Origin: CBDCLY01 sp965218715
Lineage (GTDB): Bacteria > Bacteroidota > Bacteroidia > Flavobacteriales_E > Vicingaceae
Reading direction: 5' to 3'
NCBI GenBank assembly: GCA_965218715.1
Contig: CBDCLY010000022.1
Span: forward strand, 1 to 42,841
DNA length: 42,841 bases
The position numbers and the translations under genes were made by a program. Under the pieces are notes generated by a model. It saw nothing but the letters and a program-made list of their open reading frames with translations. It was not told the origin of the DNA and made no database searches. Below are positions 8,911 through 17,870 of this stretch, in pieces (position 1 is the stretch's first letter; each line of letters starts with the position of its first letter).

Positions 8911-9678
8911 TTAAGTAATTTTTCTTTCCAGCCACTCATTTAGAATAGCATTAAAGGTTTCAGGGTGCTCCATCATGGCCGCATGACCACATTTGTCGAT
9001 CCAGTGTAATTCAGAATCGGGTAGTTTGCTGTGAAATTCTTCTGCAACCTCAGGAGGTGTAATGTTGTCGTTTTTTCCCCAGATCAAACAAGAAGGCATG
9101 CTGAACTTTTCTAAATCTTTTGCCATGTTGTGGCGAATAGCTGATTTTGCCATCGCCAAAATTCGAATCAATTTATTTCGATCATTTACAATCTTAAATA
9201 CTTCATCTACCAATTCATCCGATGCAACTTCTGGGTCGTAAAAAGTTACAGCAATTTTTTGTCTTAAATATTCTTTGTCCTCTCTTCTTGGAAAAGAACC
9301 TCCAAACGCATTTTCATACAATCCTGAACTCCCCGTTAAAACCATGGAGTGAATCCGCTCTGGAATTTCCAATGCGCAAACTAAAGCCACATGGCCACCA
9401 AGAGAATTTCCCAATAAGGTTACTTGATCTAAGTCTTTGTGAGCGGCGAAATCTTGAATGTATTTAGCCATGCTGCCAACGCTTGTTTTTAGCAATGGTA
9501 GGGTGTATAGAGGCATGATGGGGACAATTACCCTGTATTTAGTAGAAAATTGGTCGATGACATCTGCGAAATTGCTTAATGCTCCAAAAAGACCATGAAG
9601 AACAAGTAAAACATGTCCTTCTCCCTTTTCTAAATATTCAAATTTCCCTTCCTTTTTTATGTAGTGTTCGTGGCTCAT
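8911..9678 (-). CDS. Alpha/beta-fold hydrolase
   Basis: This 255-residue product has the alpha/beta-hydrolase layout: an oxyanion-region HGLFG at 29-33, the nucleophile elbow GNSLGG with Ser92, an acid within GKNDNITPP (Asp204), and a histidine in KCGHAAMMEHPE (His232). There is no signal peptide, so it should act in the cytosol on an ester or similar small substrate; the substrate cannot be read from sequence. The gene sits directly upstream of engB on the minus strand (2 nt before its GTG start), an order I recall in other Bacteroidota. It is divergent from the dcw cluster. Confidence 0.88.
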   Translation of the reverse strand: MSHEHYIKKEGKFEYLEKGEGHVLLVLHGLFGALSNFADVIDQFSTKYRVIVPIMPLYTLPLLKTSVGSMAKYIQDFAAHKDLDQVTLLGNSLGGHVALVCALEIPERIHSMVLTGSSGLYENAFGGSFPRREDKEYLRQKIAVTFYDPEVASDELVDEVFKIVNDRNKLIRILAMAKSAIRHNMAKDLEKFSMPSCLIWGKNDNITPPEVAEEFHSKLPDSELHWIDKCGHAAMMEHPETFNAILNEWLERKIT

Positions 9679-9959
9679 GTCTTATCGTAGAATTAATCAA
9701 ATGTAGGAATAATTAGTGCGAAACAAAGGTATTTTTTTATGGTGCTTTTAACAGTTTGCTGTTAGTTTCTTCGTTCCTCCCACTTCAAAATTCCCCACAT
9801 TTCTAAACCGCAGGAAAGCCATCTAATTCCGCACTTATTAACAGGATAAGTGCCTATTTGCTTGAAAGTTATCAACATTGTGGTAAAATGTGGTAAATTG
9901 TGGTAAATATTTTGATATTTTTACCTACTAATTCAGCAAACCCACGCTAGATAAGACTT
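9679..9959. other. Divergent intergenic region upstream of the division cluster
   Basis: This 281-bp gap separates the hydrolase gene (minus) from mraZ (plus). It is the only sizeable untranslated region before 15 kb of packed division genes, so it should hold the main dcw promoter. I find no convincing full -33/-7 pair. The clear element is the 10-bp repeat array at 9879-9908. Further left, CCCAC at 9779-9783 and another at 9795-9799 read GTGGG on the minus strand, but they are not regularly phased. Confidence 0.6.
9879..9908 (+). promoter_or_regulatory. MraZ-type operator: three 10-bp direct repeats
   Basis: TGTGGTAAAA (9879-9888), TGTGGTAAAT (9889-9898) and TGTGGTAAAT (9899-9908) are head-to-tail with exact 10-bp periodicity and differ at one base. 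They end 51 bp before the mraZ ATG. MraZ in E. coli and other bacteria binds short G-rich direct repeats spaced one helical turn apart upstream of its own gene. The position, phasing and TGTGG core here fit that scheme. Assignment as the MraZ site, and autoregulation of the dcw cluster, are inference. Confidence 0.75.
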
Positions 9960-10436
9960 ATGACAAATTTTGTAGGAGAATTTGATTGCAAATTGGATGT
10001 GAAGGGCCGCCTTATGGTTCCTGCAGGTCTGCGCAAGCAATTGGATCCGGCTGCCAAAGAAAGTTTTGTTGTGAATCGGGGTTTTGAAACCTGCTTGGTT
10101 CTGTATCCAAAAAATGAATGGGACAGGATTAGTGGAGAGGTAAATCGATTAAATCGTTACGTAAAAAAGAACAGGGACTTCATACGTTATTTCTATAGAG
10201 GGGCAACTGAGCTTGCTTTGGATGGAACGGGAAGGTTGTTGTTGCCAAAGCGTTTGCAGACTTATGCAAGTTTGTCAAAGGATTTGGTTTTGTTTGCTTA
10301 TTCTGATCGAATTGAGGTGTGGGATAAAAATCAATACGATGGCTTGCTGACTGATGAGCCAGATGATTTTTCAAATCTTGCTGAAGAAGTAATGGGAGGT
10401 CAAAACAATCAAAGCGACCAGGCCGATGTATCATAA
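9960..10436 (+). CDS. mraZ: MraZ transcriptional regulator
   Basis: MraZ is an AbrB-fold DNA-binding protein that forms ring oligomers and controls the division/cell-wall cluster that it heads. The 158-residue product has two SpoVT/AbrB-like repeats. The first is GEFDCKLDVKGRLMVPAGLR (residues 6-25). The second is ATELALDGTGRLLLPKRLQ (about residues 81-99). Both carry the conserved D-x-K/T-GR motif. The acidic, glutamine-rich tail after residue 135 is variable. Its 3' end overlaps rsmH by 11 bp. The three-repeat array just upstream is its probable target. Confidence 0.96.
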   Translation: MTNFVGEFDCKLDVKGRLMVPAGLRKQLDPAAKESFVVNRGFETCLVLYPKNEWDRISGEVNRLNRYVKKNRDFIRYFYRGATELALDGTGRLLLPKRLQTYASLSKDLVLFAYSDRIEVWDKNQYDGLLTDEPDDFSNLAEEVMGGQNNQSDQADVS

Positions 10437-11334
10437 GCCAGCACTGTTAAAGGAGTCTTTAACTGGTTTGGAAATCCAAGCGAATGGTATTTATGTCGAT
10501 GTAACTTTTGGCGGTGGTGGTCACTCAAAGGCAATTTTAGAAGAGTTGAATCAAGAGGGAAAGTTGTTTGCTTTTGATCAAGATCCAGACGCGGCGGCAA
10601 ATGCAATTGACGACAAAAGATTTAGTTTAATTCAACAGAATTTCTCTTACCTCAAGAATTACTTGAGAATGCACAATGCTATCCCAGTTGATGGTTTGCT
10701 TGCTGATCTTGGGGTTTCTTTTCACCAGTTTGATGTCCCAAAAAGGGGCTTTTCGTTTCGATTTGATGGCCCCCTGGACATGAGGATGAGTCAGGCTGGA
10801 AACTTGACTGCTGAAAAAGTGGTAAATAGTTATTCCTTAGATGATCTCGCTAATTTGTTAAAACGATATGGGGAAATAAATAATTCCAATCAAGTGGCCA
10901 ATTGGATAGTTGAGGCACGCAAGGAATCACCGATTAAAGACATTCAAACATTCCGATCCATTTTTAGTGCAAGAATACCTCAAGCGCATGAGCATAAATT
11001 TTTAGCTCAAGTTTTCCAGGCCATTCGAATTGAAGTGAATCAAGAATTAAAGGTAATCGAGCAATTGCTTGAGCAGGCTGTTGAAGTTTTGAATGAGGGA
11101 GGGAGAATTGCGGTAATCACTTATCATTCTTTGGAAGATCGATTGGTGAAGAATTTCTTTCGGTCAGGGAATTTCGAAGGTAAAGTTGTAAAAGACTTTT
11201 ATGGTAATGTTCTTCGACCATTGGAGCCGATTAATCGAAAGCCAATTGTTGCTCAATTTGATGAAGTGAAATCTAATAATCGCTCTCGAAGTGCTAAGCT
11301 GCGGGTTGCTAAAAAACTAGCAAATGCAGAATAA
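10426..11334 (+). CDS. rsmH: 16S rRNA (cytosine1402-N4)-methyltransferase RsmH (MraW)
   Basis: RsmH methylates the N4 of C1402 in the 16S rRNA decoding centre using S-adenosylmethionine. The 302-residue product begins MYHKPALLKES and shows the SAM-binding motif VDVTFGGGGHSKAIL (about residues 24-38), LADLGVSFHQFD, and the family block GFSFRFDGPLDMRMSQ. The end has the typical basic NNRSRSAKLRVAKK. The gene overlaps mraZ at its 5' end and ftsL at its 3' end by 11 bp each, indicating translational coupling in one transcript. Confidence 0.96.
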   Translation: MYHKPALLKESLTGLEIQANGIYVDVTFGGGGHSKAILEELNQEGKLFAFDQDPDAAANAIDDKRFSLIQQNFSYLKNYLRMHNAIPVDGLLADLGVSFHQFDVPKRGFSFRFDGPLDMRMSQAGNLTAEKVVNSYSLDDLANLLKRYGEINNSNQVANWIVEARKESPIKDIQTFRSIFSARIPQAHEHKFLAQVFQAIRIEVNQELKVIEQLLEQAVEVLNEGGRIAVITYHSLEDRLVKNFFRSGNFEGKVVKDFYGNVLRPLEPINRKPIVAQFDEVKSNNRSRSAKLRVAKKLANAE

Positions 11335-11713
11335 GATTAAACAAGAAGAGCAGGCTGAAATTGCTCCAGTGAAAAAAGCAAAGGGATTCAAGGCTCTTTT
11401 AACGGGTAGCTTTTTGTCGAAGGATAAGGTGGTTGAAGTTTTGCCATTTCTCTTTTTCATGACATTTCTTGGAATCTGTTACATCGCTAATGGTTATCAA
11501 GCTGAAAAGTTAATCAGACAGCTATTCAAGACCAAGAACGATTTAAAAGAAATGCGATCTGAGTACATCACCACCAAGTCCGACCTAATGTACATCTCCA
11601 AACAATCTCAAGTTGCGAAGGCTACTGAAGAATTGGATTTGAAAGAACTGACCAATCCTCCCATGAAGATTGTTATTACTAGTGAGCAAGCAAAAGAGTT
11701 AAGAGATGACTGA
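11324..11713 (+). CDS. ftsL: FtsL-like cell-division protein
   Basis: The 129-residue product has a basic cytoplasmic head, a single membrane segment at about residues 37-56 (VEVLPFLFFMTFLGICYIAN), and a short heptad-like coiled region (about 60-95) followed by a periplasmic tail. This is the layout of FtsL, the bitopic protein that pairs with FtsB and bridges to FtsQ and the FtsWI synthase. Sequence conservation is low in this family, so the call depends mainly on topology and on position between rsmH and ftsI. It overlaps rsmH by 11 bp and ftsI by 8 bp. Confidence 0.8.
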   Translation: MQNKIKQEEQAEIAPVKKAKGFKALLTGSFLSKDKVVEVLPFLFFMTFLGICYIANGYQAEKLIRQLFKTKNDLKEMRSEYITTKSDLMYISKQSQVAKATEELDLKELTNPPMKIVITSEQAKELRDD

Positions 11714-13826
11714 TGTGAAGAAAGACATCGCTTGGCGAATCTATACTGTTTACTTGTTGGTCTGTGTTTTTGGCATGTGCATTCTTGGAAAGGCGGCCTA
11801 TATTCAGTTGGTAGAAGGCAGTGAGTTGAAACAGAAGATGGAGGTCAACACTCTTGTTGAGAAGGAGATTGAGGCAGTTCGTGGAAATATTTATGCTGCA
11901 GACGGGAGTCTGTTGGCAACCTCAATTCCTATTTACGAAGTAAGATTTGATCCCAATGCCGATGCTATAGATGAAGTTTTGTTCAATGAAAAAGTAGACT
12001 CCTTGGCTTTTCACCTAAGTGCGCTTTTTAAAGACAAGTCATATGCCAGCTACCGACAGGAGCTTATTAAGGCAAGGGAAAAGGGTGCTCGTTATCATTT
12101 AATCAGGCGAAATGTAAAATACACGCAATTGAAAGAGATGAAAAAGTTTCCGCTATTCAGGCGTGGAAAATACAAAGGCGGCTTCATTTTTATTCAGCAA
12201 AATAAGCGGGAGCGACCATTTAAAATATTAGCCGCTAGAACCATTGGTTATGATAGAGAAGGAGTTCGGCCTGTAGGCTTAGAGGGAGCATATAGAGAGG
12301 CTTTGGCAGGGGTAGATGGCAAGCGGCTGATGCAGAAAATTGCAGGAGGAGTTTGGATGCCAGTTGGGGATGAAAATGAAATAGAGCCAGAGGATGGAAT
12401 GGACATTCATTCTACAATTGATGTCAATCTGCAAGATGTAGCAGAAAGTGCCCTATTGAAGCAATTGGAGCTGCACCAAGCAGATCACGGTTGTGTTGTT
12501 TTGATGGAAGTTAAGACTGGAGCTGTTAAGGCAATTGCCAATTTGAAGCGCAACGAAAATGGCGTTTATTATGAAGGCTACAATTATGCTATTGGAGAAA
12601 GCACAGAGCCAGGATCAACATTTAAGCTGCCAGCTTTGGTTGCTGCACTGGAGGACGGGTACGTTGATATGGATGACCTTATAGATTGCGGAGATGGTTC
12701 TAAACAGTATTATGATAGAACCATGTTCGACTCCAATCATGATGACGGTGGATGGGGCAAGATTACGGTTCAAAAAATATTTGAAGTTTCCTCAAACATT
12801 GGAATGGCGGAATTAATAAATAAGTCTTACGGGAATCAGGCTCAAAAATTCATTGACCGACTGGAGGAAATGAAACTGAAGGAACCGCTTGGGATAAAAA
12901 TCGCTGGTGAAGGAGCTCCTTATATAAAAAACACCAACGATGATACTTGGTCTGGAATTTCTTTGGCATGGATGGCTCATGGTTATGAACTTCAATTAAC
13001 GCCACTTCAAATTTTAAACTATTACAATGCAATTGCCAATGATGGTGTAATGGTAAAGCCAAAATTTGTAGATAAAGTTACTAGAGGAAGAAAGGTAATT
13101 CATGAAATTGAGACTGAGGTCCTAAATGGGAAAATATGCAGTAAGAAAACCATCGAAGAAGTAAAAAGAGCATTGGAGGGAGTAGTTTCAGATGGAACGG
13201 CCAAAAACCTTAGAAACGCAAATTATAAGATTGCTGGAAAAACAGGAACTGCGCAAATTGCCAATAAGAATTATGGCTATAGTTACCAATCTAAAGTAAG
13301 TCATCAAGCATCTTTTGTGGGCTATTTTCCAGCTGATCAGCCAGCATATTCTTGCATTGTGGTGGTAAATGCTCCAAGCCAAAACGTTTACTATGGAAAC
13401 TTGGTCGCTGGCCCAATTTTTAAAGAGGTGGCTGATAAAGTTTATGCCAATAGCGTTGAGATGCATGAACCACTCACTGCACAAAAAATCACTGCAAATT
13501 CTGCTATCCCCTATTCCAAACATGGAGAAAAAGAATCCATTGAGATGGTTTTTGAACAGTTGGGGATTCCTGTTCAATCAGATCATGGTGGTGCGCAATG
13601 GGTAGTTAGTAATACCCAGGAAAAAGCAGTGAAATTACAGGCAAGGAAAGTGAGCGAAAACCTTGTCCCCAATGTTACAGGAATGGGATTAAGAGATGCA
13701 GTCTTTTTGTTAGAGAACAAGGGTCTTAGAGTGGAAGTGGAAGGCAGTGGTATGGTGAAAACTCAATCGCTTAAGGCTGGATTAAAGGTTTCAGAAGGAA
13801 TGGCAATTAAAATTGAACTATCATGA
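11706..13826 (+). CDS. ftsI: FtsI (PBP3) septal peptidoglycan transpeptidase with PASTA domain
   Basis: FtsI cross-links septal peptidoglycan in the periplasm. The 706-residue product has an N-terminal membrane anchor (about residues 9-30) and a PBP dimerisation domain opening AVRGNIYAADGSLLATS. The transpeptidase domain has all three active-site motifs: STFK with catalytic Ser304, SSN at 362-364, and KTGTAQ at 512-517. A single C-terminal PASTA domain (about 651-706, opening VPNVTGMGLRDAV) should bind peptidoglycan. The stop codon overlaps the murE start by 4 bp. Confidence 0.96.
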   Translation: MTDVKKDIAWRIYTVYLLVCVFGMCILGKAAYIQLVEGSELKQKMEVNTLVEKEIEAVRGNIYAADGSLLATSIPIYEVRFDPNADAIDEVLFNEKVDSLAFHLSALFKDKSYASYRQELIKAREKGARYHLIRRNVKYTQLKEMKKFPLFRRGKYKGGFIFIQQNKRERPFKILAARTIGYDREGVRPVGLEGAYREALAGVDGKRLMQKIAGGVWMPVGDENEIEPEDGMDIHSTIDVNLQDVAESALLKQLELHQADHGCVVLMEVKTGAVKAIANLKRNENGVYYEGYNYAIGESTEPGSTFKLPALVAALEDGYVDMDDLIDCGDGSKQYYDRTMFDSNHDDGGWGKITVQKIFEVSSNIGMAELINKSYGNQAQKFIDRLEEMKLKEPLGIKIAGEGAPYIKNTNDDTWSGISLAWMAHGYELQLTPLQILNYYNAIANDGVMVKPKFVDKVTRGRKVIHEIETEVLNGKICSKKTIEEVKRALEGVVSDGTAKNLRNANYKIAGKTGTAQIANKNYGYSYQSKVSHQASFVGYFPADQPAYSCIVVVNAPSQNVYYGNLVAGPIFKEVADKVYANSVEMHEPLTAQKITANSAIPYSKHGEKESIEMVFEQLGIPVQSDHGGAQWVVSNTQEKAVKLQARKVSENLVPNVTGMGLRDAVFLLENKGLRVEVEGSGMVKTQSLKAGLKVSEGMAIKIELS

Positions 13827-15292
13827 TGAGATCAATTGAAAAGCTATTTAAGGGACTTGAAATTCTTGAGCAACATGGATCTGCAAAAGAGGTGACTAGT
13901 ATCTGTTTTGATTCTAGAAAAGCAGAAAAGGGAGGGCTCTTTGTAGCGGTAAAGGGGACAACATCTGACGGACATCAATTTATTCCCAAGGTAATATCTG
14001 CAGGAGTTAAGGTAATCGTTTGTGAAGACATACCGCTGACAAAAGAATTAGGGATTAGTTATGTTAAGGTGAGTGATTCAGCTTATGCATTAGGAGTGAT
14101 AGCGGGAAATTATTTTGAAAATCCCTCGAAAGAGTTGGACTTGGTAGGAATCACTGGAACAAATGGGAAAACCACTTGTGTAACGCTTTTACATCAACTG
14201 TTTTTAAATCTTGAAATATCTGCTGGTTTAATTTCTACGGTTGTAAATAAGCTTGGCAAGAAAGAGGTTCCTTCAACCCATACCACACCAGATCCAATTC
14301 AATTAAATGCCCTGTTGAGGCAAATGGTAGACGAAGGCTGTAAGTATTGCTTCATGGAAGTTAGCTCTCATGCAGTTGTTCAACATCGAATTGCGGGATT
14401 AAGTTTTGCTGGTGGAGCATTTACAAACATCACTCATGAACACCTTGATTACCATAAAACCTTTGCTTCCTATATCAAAGCAAAGCAGGCCTTCTTTGAG
14501 GTCTTGCCAGTAACTGCATTTGCTTTAAGCAATGCCGATGATAAAAATGGTGAGGTGATGTTGCAATCTTGCAAAGCCAGCAAGCATTATTACGCCTTAA
14601 AAACCCAAGCTGATTTTAAGACTAGAGTCCTTGAAAGCAACCTTATGGGACTGAGTTTAAAAATGAACGAACATGAGATTTGGAGTCCATTAGTGGGTTG
14701 GTTCAATGCCTATAATCTTTCAACTGTTTATGGTGTGGCAATGCTTTTAGGCTTGGAAGATATTGAAGTTTTAAAATCATTAAGTCTTGTTTCTAAAGTG
14801 CCTGGAAGGTTTCAAACCATTCAACTTTCGGGCATTACGGGAATTGTGGATTATGCACATAGCCCGGATGCTTTAAAAAACGTGCTGAATACGATAAAAC
14901 AAATCAGAACCAACAATGAACAAGTAATCACTGTTGTGGGCTGTGGAGGAGATAGAGACCGTGCCAAGCGACCAATGATGGCCGAGATAGCTTGTCAGTA
15001 TAGCAATCGAATCATCCTAACCTCTGATAATCCAAGGACAGAAGATCCTCAAGCCATAATAGAGGAAATGAAGACAGGTGTATCACCTGAGATGAAAGCA
15101 AAAGTTTTAAGCATTAGCGATAGAAAAGAGGCCATAAGAACTGCAAGCAGTTTAGCAATGCAAGGAGATATTCTTTTGGTTGCGGGAAAAGGTCATGAAG
15201 ATTATCAAGAAATAAATGGAAAACGAACCCACTTCGATGATGCAGAGGAGTTGAGGTTGGCAATAACAGAAATTCATTCAACACCACAGTAA
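13823..15292 (+). CDS. murE: UDP-MurNAc-L-Ala-D-Glu:meso-diaminopimelate ligase
   Basis: MurE adds the third residue of the peptidoglycan stem peptide in the cytosol. The 489-residue product has the Mur ligase P-loop TGTNGKTT at 111-118, the central-domain block EVSSHAV, and NITHEHLDYH. The C-terminal motif DNPR at 402-405 is the signature of meso-DAP specificity, as opposed to lysine-adding MurE, so the wall should be DAP-type. The ATG at 13823 overlaps the ftsI stop; ATG 13826 is an equally possible start. Confidence 0.96.
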   Translation: MMRSIEKLFKGLEILEQHGSAKEVTSICFDSRKAEKGGLFVAVKGTTSDGHQFIPKVISAGVKVIVCEDIPLTKELGISYVKVSDSAYALGVIAGNYFENPSKELDLVGITGTNGKTTCVTLLHQLFLNLEISAGLISTVVNKLGKKEVPSTHTTPDPIQLNALLRQMVDEGCKYCFMEVSSHAVVQHRIAGLSFAGGAFTNITHEHLDYHKTFASYIKAKQAFFEVLPVTAFALSNADDKNGEVMLQSCKASKHYYALKTQADFKTRVLESNLMGLSLKMNEHEIWSPLVGWFNAYNLSTVYGVAMLLGLEDIEVLKSLSLVSKVPGRFQTIQLSGITGIVDYAHSPDALKNVLNTIKQIRTNNEQVITVVGCGGDRDRAKRPMMAEIACQYSNRIILTSDNPRTEDPQAIIEEMKTGVSPEMKAKVLSISDRKEAIRTASSLAMQGDILLVAGKGHEDYQEINGKRTHFDDAEELRLAITEIHSTPQ

Positions 15293-15294
15293 TT

Positions 15295-16530
15295 ATGTTG
15301 TATTATTTATTTGAATACCTAAATCAATTGGACTTCCCAGGAGCTGGGGTTTTTCAATACATTACGTTTCGAACTGCTGCTTCTGTCTTCGTTTCGCTAT
15401 TAATATCAATGGTGTTTGGAAAGAGAATCATTCAATTGTTGCATAAAAAACAAGTTGGAGAAACTGTTCGCGATTTGGGCTTGGCTGGAGAAGAGGCCAA
15501 GCAAGGAACACCAACCATGGGTGGATTAATCATCCTTGCTTCCATCTTAATTCCAACCTTACTATTTGCCAAACTGGATAATATCTACATCATTCTAATG
15601 CTGATTTCAACTGTTCTATTAGGTGCAATTGGGTTCATAGATGATTACATCAAAGTATTTAAAAAGAATAAAAAAGGGCTAGCAGGAAAATTCAAAATTG
15701 CAGGTCAAATTTTTGTAGGATTTATAGTGGGGTCCATACTCTATTTTCATCAAGATGTAGTGGTAATGGAAAAGCAATTGGTTGAGTCTGGGGTAGAGCA
15801 AAGCTTCGTGGAAAATTCTGATGAACAAGCCTATGAATGGGTTGAAAGTAAATCCATGGATACCACCATTCCCTTTGTAAAAAATAATGAATTCGACTAT
15901 GGGAAATTAATCTCTTGGTGCTGTGATAATGCACTTGATTGGGCTTGGTTGGTATTTATTCCAATTGTTATTTTCATCATAACGGCAGTTTCTAATGGCG
16001 CCAACATGACAGATGGCTTGGATGGTTTGGCCACTGGCACCAGTGCAATCATTGGAGTAACCCTTGCTGTCTTTGCTTACGTTTCTGGTAATACCATTTT
16101 CTCGGATTACCTCAACATCATGTACATCCCAAACTCAGGTGAACTGGTGGTTTATATCGGTGCTTTTGTTGGAGCATGTGTTGGGTTTTTATGGTACAAC
16201 TCTTATCCAGCACAAGTTTTTATGGGAGATACTGGCAGCCTGGCCTTAGGTGGAATAATCGCAGTGTTTGCATTGGCAATTAGAAAGGAATTATTGATTC
16301 CTGTTTTCTGCGGAGTTTTTTTAGTCGAGAATTTATCTGTGATGATGCAGGTAGCTTATTTCAAATACACCAAGAAAAAATTAGGAGAGGGGAAAAGGAT
16401 TTTCTTGATGGCCCCCCTTCATCATCATTATCAAAAGAAAGGATTTCATGAATCAAAAATAGTATCCAGATTTTGGATCGTAGGAGTCATGTTAGCCATT
16501 CTTTCTATAGTAACGCTTAAGCTAAGATAG
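15295..16530 (+). CDS. mraY: Phospho-N-acetylmuramoyl-pentapeptide transferase MraY
   Basis: MraY transfers phospho-MurNAc-pentapeptide to undecaprenyl phosphate, forming lipid I at the inner face of the membrane. The 411-residue product is polytopic and has the family signatures GTPTMGGL (about residues 71-78), FIDDYIKV, NMTDGLDGLATG and APLHHHYQKKG. It is roughly 50 residues longer than E. coli MraY. The extra sequence is an acidic, soluble stretch of about residues 155-205, before the MTDGLDGL block, and I believe such an insertion is usual in Bacteroidota. It lies 2 nt after murE and 2 nt before murD. Confidence 0.96.
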   Translation: MLYYLFEYLNQLDFPGAGVFQYITFRTAASVFVSLLISMVFGKRIIQLLHKKQVGETVRDLGLAGEEAKQGTPTMGGLIILASILIPTLLFAKLDNIYIILMLISTVLLGAIGFIDDYIKVFKKNKKGLAGKFKIAGQIFVGFIVGSILYFHQDVVVMEKQLVESGVEQSFVENSDEQAYEWVESKSMDTTIPFVKNNEFDYGKLISWCCDNALDWAWLVFIPIVIFIITAVSNGANMTDGLDGLATGTSAIIGVTLAVFAYVSGNTIFSDYLNIMYIPNSGELVVYIGAFVGACVGFLWYNSYPAQVFMGDTGSLALGGIIAVFALAIRKELLIPVFCGVFLVENLSVMMQVAYFKYTKKKLGEGKRIFLMAPLHHHYQKKGFHESKIVSRFWIVGVMLAILSIVTLKLR

Positions 16531-16532
16531 CA

Positions 16533-17864
16533 ATGGATGTTGCAATCCTAGGGGGAGGAGAAAGTGGAGTAGGAGCAGCAGTTTTGGCTGCAAAAAAGGG
16601 ACTTGTGCCCTTTGTTTCAGATCAAGGAGAGATCAAACAAAAATACAAGGACGTTCTTATACAAAATGAAATAGAGTGGGAAGAGAATGGACATAGCAGA
16701 GGTCTTATTCACCAAGCTAAAGAAGTGATCAAGAGTCCAGGAATTCCAGATAGTGCTCCATTAATTATTGAATTAATAGAGGCCGGAATTGCAGTGATTT
16801 CTGAAATAGAATTTGCCGCTAGATATACTGATGCTTTTATCATTGGTATTACTGGCTCCAACGGTAAAACAACCACAGCATTTTTGCTTCATCACATATT
16901 AGTAAATGCAGGATTAGATGTGGGTTTAGCAGGTAATGTTGGAGATAGTTTCGCCTTGCAAATTGCTGAAAAATCACATGAATTCTATGTGTTAGAGCTC
17001 AGCAGTTTTCAATTGGACGGCATTGTAAATTTTCAAAGCAACATTTCCATTCTGCTCAACATTACGCCAGATCATTTAGATCGATACGACAATGATTTTG
17101 AAAAATATGCAGATTCCAAGATGCAAATCATTAAGAATGGAAACCAAGCACATTACTTCATTTACAATGAAGATGACCCTTCAATAATTGCAGCAATGCA
17201 AAGGCAAAATGTAAAGGCCAACTCTATTCCATTTAGCATAAAAAAACAACTCTCATTGGGAGCTTATATAAACAATGAACAATTAATAATTAAAATTAAA
17301 AACAACCCATTTATTATGTCAATACATGACCTAGCCCTTCAAGGCAAACATAATTTATACAACACAATGGCTTCTGGTATAGCCTCAAGAATTTTAGACC
17401 TTAGAAAGGAATTAATTCGTGAGAGTTTATCAGACTTTCAAAATGTTGAACACCGTTTAGAAACTGTTGCAACAATTCACGGAATAGAATTCATTAATGA
17501 TTCTAAAGCAACCAATGTAAACTCTACTTGGTATGCATTAGAAAGCATGTCTAAACCATGCATTTGGATAGTTGGTGGCGTGGATAAAGGGAATGATTAT
17601 AGCGAATTGTTGGAACTTGTAAAGGATAAGGTGAAAGCCATTATCTGCTTGGGGAAAGACAATAAGAAAATCATTCAAGCTTTTCAAAATGACATCCAGA
17701 TAATTGAAGAAGCAAATTCTGCTGAACAAGCAGTTAGAAAAGCGTACGAAATTGGTAGAAAGGAAGATGTTGTATTGTTATCTCCAGCTTGTGCTAGTTT
17801 CGATTTGTTCGAAAATTTTGAAGATAGAGGTCATCAATTTAAACAAGCTGTTAAATCCTTATAG
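16533..17864 (+). CDS. murD: UDP-N-acetylmuramoyl-L-alanine:D-glutamate ligase
   Basis: MurD adds D-glutamate to UDP-MurNAc-L-Ala in the cytosol. The 443-residue product opens with a Rossmann-type UDP-binding segment (VAILGGGESGVGAA). It has the Mur ligase P-loop TGSNGKTTT starting at 107, then LELSSFQLDG, LNITPDHLDRY, the substrate region INDSKATN, and SPACASFDLFENFEDRG near the C-terminus. All of these are characteristic of MurD. It is embedded in the dcw operon, 2 nt after mraY and 6 nt before ftsW. Confidence 0.96.
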   Translation: MDVAILGGGESGVGAAVLAAKKGLVPFVSDQGEIKQKYKDVLIQNEIEWEENGHSRGLIHQAKEVIKSPGIPDSAPLIIELIEAGIAVISEIEFAARYTDAFIIGITGSNGKTTTAFLLHHILVNAGLDVGLAGNVGDSFALQIAEKSHEFYVLELSSFQLDGIVNFQSNISILLNITPDHLDRYDNDFEKYADSKMQIIKNGNQAHYFIYNEDDPSIIAAMQRQNVKANSIPFSIKKQLSLGAYINNEQLIIKIKNNPFIMSIHDLALQGKHNLYNTMASGIASRILDLRKELIRESLSDFQNVEHRLETVATIHGIEFINDSKATNVNSTWYALESMSKPCIWIVGGVDKGNDYSELLELVKDKVKAIICLGKDNKKIIQAFQNDIQIIEEANSAEQAVRKAYEIGRKEDVVLLSPACASFDLFENFEDRGHQFKQAVKSL

Positions 17865-17870
17865 ACAGAA

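Noticed and set aside
13188..13577. Open frame of 129 codons antisense to the ftsI transpeptidase region
   Set aside because: It covers the KTG region of an intact FtsI and is a shadow frame.
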